A stretch of DNA of 64,000 nucleotides from Niallia sp052318935 (GTDB lineage Bacteria > Bacillota > Bacilli > Bacillales > Cytobacillaceae). The translations under genes and the position numbers were made by a program. The notes beneath the pieces were generated by a model. The model did no database searches. It worked only from the letters and a program-made list of their open reading frames with translations, and had not been told where the DNA came from. The DNA lies in assembly GCA_052318935.1 (NCBI GenBank), contig JBQRKO010000006.1; one strand, given 5' to 3'. The stretch's first letter is position 1. Each line of letters begins with the position of its first letter. Of this stretch, positions 25,703 to 34,312 are shown piece after piece.

Positions 25703-26351
25703 AATCCCTTGGTTTTAACCCATAAAGAATAAATTGAATCGTTCGTTCGATTTCTTCCTCTTCATTCCATTTTGCTTCTGGAAGCATAATATAGCGGGCA
25801 ATAAAATAGCCAAAGATAGAGGAGATTGCTAATCGGACAGCGGAAAAAGTAGGGATGTCGATGATTTCTTCTTTTTCCTTGTATTGATCAACAATTTCTT
25901 GCAATCGACCAAATACCTTAACCGCGATTTGTTCTTTAAATGTTTCTCTGAGGTCATCGTGAAAAGGTATTTCTTGAATGAGAATTTTAAACAGAGTATA
26001 GTTTTTTTGTAAAAATTCTACTCTGTTTTTTACTATTGCTCGGAGTAACTCTTCAAAGCTATTATGAGAAACCTTTAGCACCTTATCAAAATCTTTCATA
26101 ATCAAAGGGGCAATAAATGTACTTACCATTGGTGCAAGCAAAGCTAAAAGTAAATCTTTTTTTGTTTTATAGTGCCGAAATATCGTTCCTTCTGCCACTC
26201 CAGCCTTCTTTGCAATTTCACTTGTAGAGGTTGCTGCAAAGCCTTTTTCAGAGAACGCCTCAATAGCTGCAGTAATAATTTTTTTTTGCTTTTCTGTAAT
26301 ATTGGCTTCATCTTTAAGAATATGTTCTAAAATTGAATCTTGATCAGACAT
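25701..26351 (-). CDS. TetR/AcrR family regulator
   Basis: A 216-residue repressor. The N-terminal helix-turn-helix is at about residues 25-65 (GFAATSTSEIAKKAGVAEGT then IFRHYKTKK). The C-terminal ligand domain is not specific. It follows the ABC genes on the same strand with a gap of 75 bases that contains its own promoter-like TATAAT and a half-matching copy of the operator seen upstream of the ABC genes. It therefore probably represses both the ABC transporter and itself. GAAGGAG precedes the ATG at 26351. Confidence 0.85.
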   Translation of the reverse strand: MSDQDSILEHILKDEANITEKQKKIITAAIEAFSEKGFAATSTSEIAKKAGVAEGTIFRHYKTKKDLLLALLAPMVSTFIAPLIMKDFDKVLKVSHNSFEELLRAIVKNRVEFLQKNYTLFKILIQEIPFHDDLRETFKEQIAVKVFGRLQEIVDQYKEKEEIIDIPTFSAVRLAISSIFGYFIARYIMLPEAKWNEEEEIERTIQFILYGLKPRD

Positions 26352-26364
26352 TATAATGCTCCTT

Positions 26365-26382
26365 CTGAGTAACTGATTACTA
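26365..26382. promoter_or_regulatory. Possible autoregulatory operator of the TetR gene
   Basis: TGAGTAACTGATTACT shares the half-sites TGAGT and GATTACT with the two perfect operators at 28.2 kb and lies beside the likely -10 of the TetR gene. Diverged, so tentative. Confidence 0.4.
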
Positions 26383-26426
26383 TTATTATAATGGAAGATG
26401 GCAAAAAAGAGAAAAGCTGAAATAAG

Positions 26427-27449
26427 TTATATTTTACGATATTTTTTTAGAGAAATAATATTAATGATGATAAAAATGACAGAGAAGCCTAAAAGCACAG
26501 CAAGCGGCACGATAATATCTTCGAATCCCTTGCCGCGAATCATGACATCTTTTAAAGCATCACCTGCATAGTACAAAGGTGTAATAATGGAAATCCAACT
26601 AATGGAAGAAGAAATCGTTTCTAAATTAAATAAACCAGAAAAAAATACTTGTGGTACAACAATTAATGGGATAAATTGCATCATCTGTAATTCATTTTTA
26701 GCAAAGGAAGAAAGTAAAATACCTAGTGTTAATGCTGTTAAAGAAAGAAGCAGATTCGTTAACAAGACATAAGCAATGGAACCTTCATTTATCATGTTTA
26801 ATATATAAACAGAATAGACAACAATAATACTTGATTGAATCATTGTAAATAATCCAAAACCAATTACATAAGATAGGACAAGCTCCCATCTTCTAATGGG
26901 ACTAGATAACAGCCTTTCTAACGTACCTGAAGTTCTTTCTCTTAAAAAAGAAACTCCCGCTACTAAAAATACAAAGAAAAAGGAAAAGAAACCTAGTAGC
27001 ACAGGTCCAAATGAATCGAATTGGCTAATATCTTTAGAACCGTATAAATATTCTATATTTAGATGTTCAGCATTACTATCAGCAGGCTGCAGCACTTCTT
27101 TTATAGTAGATAATGTAGTGCCATTTACTGTTGGATCACTGCCTTCAATTAAGATCGATGGGGTTTGATTTTCGAATGATAGAAATCCGTCGATTTTTTT
27201 ATCTTCTATTGCCTTTTTAGCGTCCTTATTATCTTGATAAGAATAAAGAGTAACATCACTTTCTTCAAGTGAGGCTGTTACTTTCTCTGGGGCATTTACA
27301 AGACCTATTTTCGGTTCATACGCATCACTGTTAAAAATTAAGTTTAATAAAGTTAAAATGAAGATTGGAGCAAGTATCATCATCGCCACTGTTCGTTTAT
27401 CCCGGTAAAATTGTTTCATAATGCGAATAACTAGCGCCTTAATTCTCAT
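26427..27449 (-). CDS. ABC-2 efflux permease
   Basis: A 340-residue permease of the YhgE/NatB/DrrB-like ABC-2 type. One N-terminal membrane segment, an extracytoplasmic domain (about 40-160), then five segments. The intracellular block LRERTSGTLERLLSSPIRR is the family hallmark. Start taken at ATG 27449 behind GGAGG; a longer frame upstream runs into the ATPase gene and lacks a site. It overlaps the ATPase gene by 11 bases. Confidence 0.85.
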   Translation of the reverse strand: MRIKALVIRIMKQFYRDKRTVAMMILAPIFILTLLNLIFNSDAYEPKIGLVNAPEKVTASLEESDVTLYSYQDNKDAKKAIEDKKIDGFLSFENQTPSILIEGSDPTVNGTTLSTIKEVLQPADSNAEHLNIEYLYGSKDISQFDSFGPVLLGFFSFFFVFLVAGVSFLRERTSGTLERLLSSPIRRWELVLSYVIGFGLFTMIQSSIIVVYSVYILNMINEGSIAYVLLTNLLLSLTALTLGILLSSFAKNELQMMQFIPLIVVPQVFFSGLFNLETISSSISWISIITPLYYAGDALKDVMIRGKGFEDIIVPLAVLLGFSVIFIIINIISLKKYRKI

Positions 27450-28173
27450 AAGAAAGACCTCCGTAATATAAGAATGCTTCTTCCATGGTCTTAGCATCAC
27501 ATTGTTCCTTTAAGCTTTTAGGCGTCCCACTGGCAATAATTTGACCATTGCGAATCATGCCTAACGTATCGCATTTTTCTGCTTCGTCCATTACATGTGT
27601 TGTTATAATAATAGAAGTGCCTTTTTCTTTTAATTTTTCAAAACTGGCCCAAATATTTTTTCGTAAAACAGGGTCAATACCAACAGTTGGCTCATCTAAA
27701 ATCAATAAATCAGGATCATTTAATAGTGCGATGCTAATCGATAATCTCCTTTTCATTCCTCCAGAATAGTTTGAAACAAGCTTATGAAGGTGATCAGATA
27801 AGTCAACTAAGGAAGCTGCCGTTTCGATCCGTTCTTTTTTCTTGTTTCCTTTTAAGCCATATAATGTTGCAAAAAAATCCAAGTTTTCCATTGCGGTTAA
27901 TTCATGGTACAAGGCATCTGCCTGTGCCATGTATCCAATCCGTTCCATTACTTTTAAATTAGGCATTTTGTTATCTAAAACGGTGATGTTTCCTTTATCA
28001 GGTGTATCAAGCCCAACCAATTTTTTTACAAGCGTTGTTTTCCCAGAGCCAGAAGGACCTAATAAACCGAAAATTTCTCCCCTTTGAAGCTTCAAATTTA
28101 TGTTATTAAGAATAGCCTGCTTACCAAATGATTTGTAAACAGAATCAACAGAAATAATGAGATTATTCGTCAT
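27439..28173 (-). CDS. ABC efflux ATPase
   Basis: A 244-residue ATP-binding protein with Walker A GPSGSGKTT, signature YSGGMKRR, Walker B LLILDEPTVGIDP and switch ITTHVMDE. It resembles drug-export ATPases. Three ATG codons stand in a row (28179, 28176, 28173); AAGGAG lies so close to the first that the third is the most likely start. It leads the ABC-TetR unit, downstream of two mirror-image operator palindromes. Confidence 0.87.
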   Translation of the reverse strand: MTNNLIISVDSVYKSFGKQAILNNINLKLQRGEIFGLLGPSGSGKTTLVKKLVGLDTPDKGNITVLDNKMPNLKVMERIGYMAQADALYHELTAMENLDFFATLYGLKGNKKKERIETAASLVDLSDHLHKLVSNYSGGMKRRLSISIALLNDPDLLILDEPTVGIDPVLRKNIWASFEKLKEKGTSIIITTHVMDEAEKCDTLGMIRNGQIIASGTPKSLKEQCDAKTMEEAFLYYGGLSYEN

Positions 28174-28195
28174 CATCATTCTCCTTCCATTAAAA

Positions 28196-28210
28196 TGAGT
28201 GATTACTCAC
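28196..28210. promoter_or_regulatory. TetR-type operator 1
   Basis: TGAGTGATTACTCAC is an imperfect palindrome and the exact reverse complement of the site at 28244-28258. It lies 23 bases upstream of the ABC ATPase start. Confidence 0.75.
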
Positions 28211-28243
28211 TTTTATGATAATATGATATCAGCGAAATGTAAA

Positions 28244-28258
28244 GTGAGTAATCACTCA
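28244..28258. promoter_or_regulatory. TetR-type operator 2
   Basis: GTGAGTAATCACTCA, the exact reverse complement of operator 1, 48 bases apart start to start. The two sites would bracket the promoter of the ABC genes. Confidence 0.75.
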
Positions 28259-28363
28259 TTATGCTAGTTTTTTGTGAATTTTCACCCACTACATAAAAAT
28301 CAGTTATACTGAAATTATCATTAATTGAGACAAACCTATTTAATACAATTTGAGGTGGAATAA

Positions 28364-28813
28364 ATGACTGATTTTCAGGCTAGTGCAGTGATTGCAAAAC
28401 CAGTAGATCTTGTTTTTTCCTATATGGTAAATTTGAGGAATGCTCCAGAATATATGAAAGCAGTAGTAGAAACGAATAAAATAACAGATGGGTCAATTGG
28501 AGTTGGCACAAAATATCAAGAAACTAGAAAAGTGCGGGGGAAAAAGGCGGTTGCAGAAATTGAATTCCTTTCTTTTGAAGAGAATGTTTCTTATAAGACA
28601 AGAAGTAATTCCAATGGTTTAATCGTTGATTACGAATACGAGTTTTCAGAAGTAGAAGAGGGTACAAAAGTACAATTTAAAGCTAAATTGCATGTAAAAG
28701 GATTGATGATGAAGTTGACAAAAAGAATGCTCGTCAATATTTTAAGAGCAGAAGACGGAGATCATCTTCAGAGAGTGAAAGCAAATCTAGAAGAAGATAG
28801 TATCACAGAATAA
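28364..28813 (+). CDS. SRPBCC-fold protein
   Basis: A 149-residue protein with the START/polyketide-cyclase (SRPBCC) fold: an N-terminal strand with IAKPVDLVFSYMVNLRNAPEYM, a middle glycine-containing turn and a C-terminal long helix. Such proteins bind hydrophobic ligands in a cavity; nothing in the sequence points to a ligand. It is divergent from the ABC efflux operon across the operator region, so the TetR regulator could affect it too; this is inference. Confidence 0.75.
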   Translation: MTDFQASAVIAKPVDLVFSYMVNLRNAPEYMKAVVETNKITDGSIGVGTKYQETRKVRGKKAVAEIEFLSFEENVSYKTRSNSNGLIVDYEYEFSEVEEGTKVQFKAKLHVKGLMMKLTKRMLVNILRAEDGDHLQRVKANLEEDSITE

Positions 28814-28826
28814 CTTTTATAAAAAA

Positions 28827-29037
28827 GGCTGTTTTCTCAAAGTTTGTTGTTTTTCACGAAAAAAAAATGGGAGAAGAAGTACTCAGCAGACTGAATACAC
28901 GTAGACTCCTGTGGGAATGCGAGAAAGACGAGACCCCACAGGAGCGTATGCGACGAGGAGGCTCGACGCTCGCCCACGGAAAGCGAAGTGTATTCAGGCT
29001 GCGCGTTTAAAAGCAACAATCTATACGAAAACAGCCA
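28827..29037 (+). mobile_element. MITE-like element, GGCTGTTTTC type, 211 bp
   Basis: Terminal inverted repeats GGCTGTTTTC and GAAAACAGCC. The centre holds complementary GC-rich blocks (ACTCCTGTGGGAATGCGAG with GAGACCCCACAGGAGCG). Flanks ATAAAAAA and ACAAAAAA match at 7 of 8 positions. No coding capacity. Confidence 0.75.
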
Positions 29038-29041
29038 CAAA

Positions 29042-29071
29042 AAAAAGAAGAGGTGTGGTCCTCTTCTTTAA
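29042..29071 (-). terminator. Terminator of the yojF-bshB2 unit
   Basis: AAGAAGAGG pairs with CCTCTTCTT; on the minus strand a run of T follows. Confidence 0.75.
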
Positions 29072-29739
29072 TCATTAAATGTATACGTCCAAAATTTTTC
29101 TGTATAAAGTCTTGCATGAACTTCGGGATTTTGGTTGTTTAATCCTTCTTGTATCATTGCCATATACTCTTGTGTTTGTGAGCGATGTGCTCCAAGAGCA
29201 GCGATTTTTTTATCTGCATAGTTTTCTACATCCATTGTTATATCAGGATCTCCAAGATCTTCATAGCAATTTCGTGAAAAAGCTAAACAATAGAGCTTCG
29301 GACGTTTAGAAGCTTCTATTTTTTCTAATGTTTTTACAACCGCTTCTGCTGTAGCATCATGGTCTGGATGTACAGAGTAGCCAGGATAAAAAGAAATGAC
29401 TAACGATGGATTTAACTCCTCGATAAGTGCTGAAAACTCGTTGATTAACACATCTTCTGCTAAAAATTCAATCGTTTTGTCGCGGTATCCCAACATGCGA
29501 AGGTCTTCAATCCCTAACACTCTTGCCGCTTCCTGCAATTCAGTTTTGCGGACAACTGGCAATGTTTCTCTCGTAGCAAATGGAGGATTTCCTAAATTTC
29601 TTCCCATTTCTCCAAGCGTTAAGCAAGCATAAGTTACAGGAGTTCCACTATGCGTAAATTTTGCGATTGTTCCTGAAACGCCAAATGCTTCATCATCAGG
29701 ATGGGGGAAGATCACTAAAACATGTCTTTCATTTTCCAT
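29068..29739 (-). CDS. bshB2: Bacillithiol biosynthesis deacetylase BshB2
   Basis: A 223-residue LmbE-like zinc hydrolase. The zinc and catalytic motif HPDDEAFG is at about 13-20, and the second metal block HPDHDAT near residue 125. BshB enzymes deacetylate GlcNAc-malate to GlcN-malate in bacillithiol synthesis; BshB2 (YojG) is the second paralogue in B. subtilis and may also act as a bacillithiol-S-conjugate amidase relative. It follows yojF exactly as in B. subtilis, 28 bases apart. AAAGGAGG precedes the ATG. Confidence 0.9.
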   Translation of the reverse strand: MENERHVLVIFPHPDDEAFGVSGTIAKFTHSGTPVTYACLTLGEMGRNLGNPPFATRETLPVVRKTELQEAARVLGIEDLRMLGYRDKTIEFLAEDVLINEFSALIEELNPSLVISFYPGYSVHPDHDATAEAVVKTLEKIEASKRPKLYCLAFSRNCYEDLGDPDITMDVENYADKKIAALGAHRSQTQEYMAMIQEGLNNQNPEVHARLYTEKFWTYTFND

Positions 29740-29767
29740 AGATACTTTTTTCCTCCTTTTCTATATC

Positions 29768-30115
29768 TTATTCAAATGGTTTTTCGCTGATTTCAAGGGC
29801 AACTGCCAGCTTTCCAGCAAAATCAAGCCCAGCGAGTAATAAACGATCTTTATCATCTACTTCATAATGAGTAATTCCTTCTGCATATACCCATCCTATT
29901 TCTGTTTTAAGTCCCACTCGATAGGGGCCATTGCCAGTGATTTTTCCATATTGATAGGCTAGTTTTGCGTTGCGTATATAGGCACCTGAATTAAAGAAGG
30001 ATTCGTCTTTATGATTGGCATAAGCACCATTTGTTGTTTCTAGATGAATATATACATCTTTATTTGCTTTTCGGTCAATTTCCTGTTGTACTTTTTCAGC
30101 TTGTACGAATTCCAT
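29768..30115 (-). CDS. yojF: YojF family protein (DUF1806)
   Basis: A 115-residue soluble protein. Family identity rests on the region DVYIHLETTNGAYA and SAGAYIRN-like NSGAYIRNAKLAYQYG together with its position before bshB2, the same pair as in B. subtilis. It has no known enzymatic motif. The pairing suggests a role around bacillithiol, but no function is established. GGAGGAGGG precedes the ATG at 30115. Confidence 0.85.
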   Translation of the reverse strand: MEFVQAEKVQQEIDRKANKDVYIHLETTNGAYANHKDESFFNSGAYIRNAKLAYQYGKITGNGPYRVGLKTEIGWVYAEGITHYEVDDKDRLLLAGLDFAGKLAVALEISEKPFE

Positions 30116-30260
30116 TTGCTCCCTCCTCCTATTCTAAAGTTTGTTAAAAAAAAGCCTAGAAGCTATAGAGAGAGAGTCTCTTAAGTCTTTACTTAGTATC
30201 GCTGCTCTTCTCCGACTTTTTTCTCCTGCTAGTATATTCTCTTGTTTATTTAATGGCGTC

Positions 30261-31091
30261 TTATTTTGCACTGATTGTTTCTTTTTGTTCTTTATTATTT
30301 CTATATGCACCATGCATCGTTGGGCCAACATATTCATTTAGTTTAAAACCATGGCTGATAGCTGCTGTGATAAAATCTTTTGCTGTTTGAACTGCTTCTA
30401 ATACTGTTTTTCCTTTTGCCAACTCTGCTGTAATCGCCGCTGAGTAAGTGCAGCCTGCCCCATGTGTATAAGTAGTTTCTACAACGTCACTTTCATAAAA
30501 AGTAAAGTCATTTCCATCGTAAAGAAGGTCGATTGCCTTTTCGTGATTTAATTTGCTGCCGCCTTTAATAAGTACGTATTTAGGACCTAAAGCATGAATT
30601 TTAACAGCAGCTTCTTTTAAATCATCCACTGTTTTAATAGGTTTATCTGTTTTTGCCAACTGCCATGCTTCGAATAAATTAGGTGTTACAACCGTTGCTT
30701 TTGGTACAAGCAATTCCCGTAGTGCATCTGCTGTTTCAGGATGGAGCACTTCATCTTCTCCTTTGCATACCATAACTGGATCGATGACCACTTTAGCTAA
30801 TTTATGTTCGTCTATTAACTTGCTGGCAAGTTCAATGATTTCAACAGAACCTAACATACCTGTTTTCATTGCATCAATGCCGACAGAAAGAACCGTTTCC
30901 AATTGTGATTCGACTGTATTGATTGCCTGAGGAAAAACGTTATGATGCCAGCCGTTTTTAGGATCCATTGTGACGATTGTTGTTAGTGCAGTCATTCCAT
31001 ATACGCCTAACTCTTGGAATGTTTTTAAATCTGCTTGAATACCAGCACCGCCGCTTGTATCCGATCCAGCCAATGTTAAAACTTTTTTCAT
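30261..31091 (-). CDS. pdxK: Pyridoxine/hydroxymethylpyrimidine kinase (PdxK/ThiD type)
   Basis: A 276-residue ribokinase-fold kinase. N-terminal TLAGSDTSGGAGIQADLKTFQELGVYG binds the substrate, GAGCTYSAA is the ATP/anion-hole motif, and the active-site lid has the cysteine in VIDPVMVCKGEDE. That VCKG form is characteristic of the Bacillus PdxK group, which phosphorylates pyridoxine, pyridoxal and HMP, whereas true ThiD has VMVAKGG. It stands alone here. GGAGGCAT precedes the ATG at 31091. The relatives flanking it in B. subtilis (ywd region) start 3 kb downstream. Confidence 0.9.
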   Translation of the reverse strand: MKKVLTLAGSDTSGGAGIQADLKTFQELGVYGMTALTTIVTMDPKNGWHHNVFPQAINTVESQLETVLSVGIDAMKTGMLGSVEIIELASKLIDEHKLAKVVIDPVMVCKGEDEVLHPETADALRELLVPKATVVTPNLFEAWQLAKTDKPIKTVDDLKEAAVKIHALGPKYVLIKGGSKLNHEKAIDLLYDGNDFTFYESDVVETTYTHGAGCTYSAAITAELAKGKTVLEAVQTAKDFITAAISHGFKLNEYVGPTMHGAYRNNKEQKETISAK

Positions 31092-31372
31092 TTTGAATGC
31101 CTCCTAGAGATGTCACTATAAAGTTAAAAATATATTGCCATATTTAGCGATATACAATTAGATTGGATAATTGTAGAATATTTTAAACTAATCATACAAC
31201 TATTCACATTTTTTTTCATTAGATGACTATTGAAATCTATATTCTTTTTCCGTCTAGTTATAATTATAAGAATGGATAAAGGTAATTTGTATTAAATAAT
31301 GATATTTTTTAGTAGAATGGGAATAGCAGTTAAGTTAGTGAATGATATAATCCGTTATAAAAGGAGTCCAAA

Positions 31373-31828
31373 ATGAACGTTGAAATAACTAATAACCCAA
31401 TTTCAGTACAAGAAGTAATTGATAAAGTGATTAGAAGAGATGCTGGTGCTATTACTACTTTTATTGGCACAGTTAGGGAATTGACACATGGCAGAAAAAC
31501 GCTACACTTAATATATGAAGCATATGAATCGATGGCGTTAAAGAAACTGCAGCAAATCGGGGTTGAAATAACTGAAAAATGGCAAAATTCAGAAGTGGCA
31601 ATCACCCATAGAATCGGCAGGTTGGAAATAACGGATATCGCAGTTGTTATCGCTGTTTCCACCCCCCATCGTAAAGATGCGTATGAAGCAAATAGGTATG
31701 CAATTGAGAGAATAAAGGAAATAGTGCCTATTTGGAAAAAAGAACATTGGGAAGATGGAGAAGAATGGATAGGGAATCAACAGGGGACGATCTCTTATCT
31801 AACAGGAGAGCTGAAAAAGGAGGAGTAG
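31373..31828 (+). CDS. moaE: Molybdopterin synthase catalytic subunit MoaE
   Basis: A 151-residue large subunit that inserts two sulfur atoms into precursor Z (cPMP). Visible family blocks: GAITTFIGTVRE (about 22-33), HRIGRLEI near residue 84, and the catalytic lysine region VPIWKKEHW near 125. It functions as a heterotetramer with MoaD, whose gene follows after two bases. AAAGGAG precedes the ATG. Confidence 0.95.
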   Translation: MNVEITNNPISVQEVIDKVIRRDAGAITTFIGTVRELTHGRKTLHLIYEAYESMALKKLQQIGVEITEKWQNSEVAITHRIGRLEITDIAVVIAVSTPHRKDAYEANRYAIERIKEIVPIWKKEHWEDGEEWIGNQQGTISYLTGELKKEE

Positions 31829-31830
31829 TA

Positions 31831-32064
31831 ATGAACAAAGTATTATTTTTTGCAGCCTTAAAAGATATTGCCGGAACAGAATCAGTTCAAGTAGAAGCTA
31901 GTGGAAAAACGGTAAGCGAAATAAAGACATTATTACAAAAAGACTATCCTGCATTGCCATTAGATGTCGCGATGACAGCTATTAATGAGGAATTTGCATT
32001 AGATGACGATGTAATAGCAAAAGAAGATGTGATCGCATTTATTCCTCCTGTAAGCGGGGGATAA
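31831..32064 (+). CDS. moaD: Molybdopterin synthase sulfur carrier subunit MoaD
   Basis: A 77-residue ubiquitin-fold protein that ends in the di-glycine tail PPVSGG, which MoeB adenylates and which carries the sulfur as thiocarboxylate. ATG 31831 follows AAAGGAGGAG and comes two bases after the moaE stop; an in-frame start inside moaE is not needed. The partner adenylylase MoeB lies 100 bases downstream past a repeat fragment. Confidence 0.95.
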   Translation: MNKVLFFAALKDIAGTESVQVEASGKTVSEIKTLLQKDYPALPLDVAMTAINEEFALDDDVIAKEDVIAFIPPVSGG

Positions 32065-32065
32065 G

Positions 32066-32115
32066 AAAAGCGTAGGCGACTTGTTCAGCCCTGAAGCTGG
32101 ACAGCCTTCTAATTT
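32066..32115 (+). repeat. Fragment of AAAAGCGKAGGCG-type intergenic repeat
   Basis: AAGAAAAGCGTAGGCGACTTGTTCAGCCCTGAAGCTGGACA-like stretch closely related to the repeats at 63556-63972. It lies between moaD and moeB. Confidence 0.55.
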
Positions 32116-32165
32116 CAAAAAGTTATACTGTTTTAACTTTTAGTTTTACGGAGAGGGGATAAAGG

Positions 32166-33188
32166 ATGAACAATGATCGCTATTCCCGCCAAATACTTTT
32201 CCCTCCTATCGGAAAAAAAGGGCAGAAAAAGCTGGCAGAAAAGCATGTATTGCTGATTGGTGCAGGCGCACTAGGATCAAGTGCATCCGAAATGCTGACA
32301 AGAGCGGGAATTGGAAAATTAACTATTATTGATCGAGACTATATTGAATCAAGCAATTTGCAGCGGCAGACGTTGTATACAGAAGAAGATGTAGCAAAGA
32401 AACTGCCGAAAGCAATTGCCGCCCAAAAACGATTGCAAGCAGTGAATTCAGCATGTGATATACAAGCGATTGTTAGTGAAGCATCGATTGATTTATTGGA
32501 AAATATCATTGCAAGCGTAGATGTCATTTTAGATGCAACAGATAATTTTGAAACAAGGATGCTTATTAATGATGCAGCCCAAAAATATAATAAACCATGG
32601 ATTTATGGTGCCTGTGTCGGCAGTGTCGGCATGAGCTATACAATTATTCCTGGTGTAACACCATGTTTGCACTGTTTATTACAGACTATTCCTCTTCAAG
32701 GAATGACATGTGATACCGGTGGAATAATAGCCCCTGCTGTCCAAATGGTGGTAACCCATCAAGTCACAGAAGCGATGAAGCTTTTAGTAGAGGATACGGA
32801 AGCGTTAAGAGGAACATTTTTAAGCTTCGATTTATGGAATAATCATTATCAGTCTTTAAAAGTGAACCGCATGAAAAAATCTACGTGTACCTCATGTGGA
32901 ACAGAGCCGACTTATCCATTTTTAGACAAGAATAATCAAACAAAAACAGCGATTTTATGCGGCAGAGATACCGTGCAGATCCGGCCATCGAAAGAAAAAA
33001 AGGTATCGCTGAACAGATTGGCTGAAAGCTTGCAAAACAATGGATATGCTGTAAAGTTAAACCCGTTTTTATTATCGGTACAAATGGAAAAAGCAAGAAT
33101 TGTTCTATTTACGGATGGAAGAGCGCTTGTTCATGATACAAAAGATCCTGTTTATGCAAAAACAATCTATGATAAATTGCTAGGATAG
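32166..33188 (+). CDS. moeB: Molybdopterin-synthase adenylyltransferase MoeB/ThiF family
   Basis: A 340-residue E1-like enzyme. ATP-binding GAGALGSSASEML is at about 34-46, the DRDYIESSNLQRQ strand follows, catalytic ATDNF near 123, and the zinc cysteines are in PCLHC and CTSC. It adenylates the C-terminus of MoaD. The extra C-terminal 90 residues are a degenerate rhodanese/MPT-synthase-like tail without an obvious cysteine motif. GGAGAGGGG precedes the ATG. moaE-moaD-moeB here lack the moaA/moaC/mobA genes, which must be elsewhere. Confidence 0.88.
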   Translation: MNNDRYSRQILFPPIGKKGQKKLAEKHVLLIGAGALGSSASEMLTRAGIGKLTIIDRDYIESSNLQRQTLYTEEDVAKKLPKAIAAQKRLQAVNSACDIQAIVSEASIDLLENIIASVDVILDATDNFETRMLINDAAQKYNKPWIYGACVGSVGMSYTIIPGVTPCLHCLLQTIPLQGMTCDTGGIIAPAVQMVVTHQVTEAMKLLVEDTEALRGTFLSFDLWNNHYQSLKVNRMKKSTCTSCGTEPTYPFLDKNNQTKTAILCGRDTVQIRPSKEKKVSLNRLAESLQNNGYAVKLNPFLLSVQMEKARIVLFTDGRALVHDTKDPVYAKTIYDKLLG

Positions 33189-33244
33189 CATGTTCAGTTC
33201 CTAACATAAAACTCAAATGAAGATTCATCCCTCGTCTTCACCAT

Positions 33245-33390
33245 CTAAAAAGAAATGAGGGCAGAATCAAACCTAATAAAGGCGGCGCGAGCGAAGCCAA
33301 ACCATCTTGCATAAGGATAAAAAAACAAACTATGAAGCACCATCACTGGTTTTTTTAGTCAAGTAGGCATAGCTCCGGCCCCTTTTCAAT
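33245..33390 (+). repeat. Dispersed intergenic repeat, GGCGGCGYGAGCG type
   Basis: Related to 13785-13960: GGCGGCGCGAGCGAAGC near the start and AGCTCCGGCCCCTTTT near the end, with a diverged middle. Confidence 0.55.
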
Positions 33391-33462
33391 AGAAGGCTGC
33401 TCTAAAGGAAAGAATGCAACCCATTATGGGAATTTGCATTTTACCATTTAGAGCAGCCTTCT
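33391..33462 (+). other. Long hairpin
   Basis: AGAAGGCTGCTCTAAA pairs with TTTAGAGCAGCCTTCT, and an inner GAATGCAACCCATTATGGG / GCATT also pairs. It may end the moeB transcript although the trailing U run is weak. Confidence 0.6.
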
Positions 33463-33561
33463 GTTTGTGCAAAATAGTCAAATGAACAATCCTTTTGACA
33501 AATGGGGCGGGATGCTATAAGGTTCAACTAACCATTTACAATTGATAGAAAGGGAGAAAAG

Positions 33562-34311
33562 ATGGTTAATAAAAAAGAAAAAGAAATACTAAAAAAAGAG
33601 TTAAGTGCTGCCGAAAAGGAACAAGCGAGCGCAGCGATTGGAATAAATAGATCACGAGAATTCAGCTTCCCTACATTACGTTTATTTAAGAGAAAAAGGC
33701 GGCAGTTTAAACTACTATTTTTTCTGTTTGTTACAATCATGGTACTGCTGGCGGTGATTGCAGGGCTTTGGAAGATTGCTTTTACCGAAAAAGCGTCAGT
33801 AAGAACGAGCAGTTACTTAGAACAAATGAAAGATTTATCTTCCCTAGCAACCTCTCAAGCCTTTGTAAAAGTCATCCTCGAAAAAGAGGATAATGAGCTA
33901 TTTGGTAAAGAAATTGAAACCAATATCCCAGGAACAAAAAGAAAGATATTACTCGTCGTTCCAGGTGCTGTAACGGCAGGGGTAAATCTAGAAAATTTGT
34001 CTGCTGATGATTTGAAAATCGACGAAGATAAAAAGCAAATAACGCTGCATTTGCAACATGCGCAAATATTGCAAGACCCTTCTATTGATTTTGAAAAAGT
34101 AGAAACTTACTCGTTAGCAGGGGTTTTCAGAGGGGAAGTAGACTGGAATGAGGCATATTCTTTAGCAAATGAAGCAAAGGAAGAAATACAAAAGGAAGCG
34201 ATAGATCAAGGGATATTAACGGTTGCAGAAACAAATGCGAAAAAGACATTAAAGCAGTTTTATGAACAGTTAGGGTATTCTGTAAACGTAACATTTAGCG
34301 AGGAGAACTAA
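33562..34311 (+). CDS. DUF4230 membrane-anchored protein
   Basis: A 249-residue protein with a basic cytoplasmic N-terminus (residues 1-52), one membrane segment (about 53-72) and an extracytoplasmic C-terminal domain. The block LLVVPGAVTAGVNLENLSADDL is the DUF4230 hallmark. Function unknown; family members occur widely in Bacillota. It ends one base before ung and is likely co-transcribed with it, although no functional link is known. Confidence 0.75.
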   Translation: MVNKKEKEILKKELSAAEKEQASAAIGINRSREFSFPTLRLFKRKRRQFKLLFFLFVTIMVLLAVIAGLWKIAFTEKASVRTSSYLEQMKDLSSLATSQAFVKVILEKEDNELFGKEIETNIPGTKRKILLVVPGAVTAGVNLENLSADDLKIDEDKKQITLHLQHAQILQDPSIDFEKVETYSLAGVFRGEVDWNEAYSLANEAKEEIQKEAIDQGILTVAETNAKKTLKQFYEQLGYSVNVTFSEEN

Positions 34312-34312
34312 C

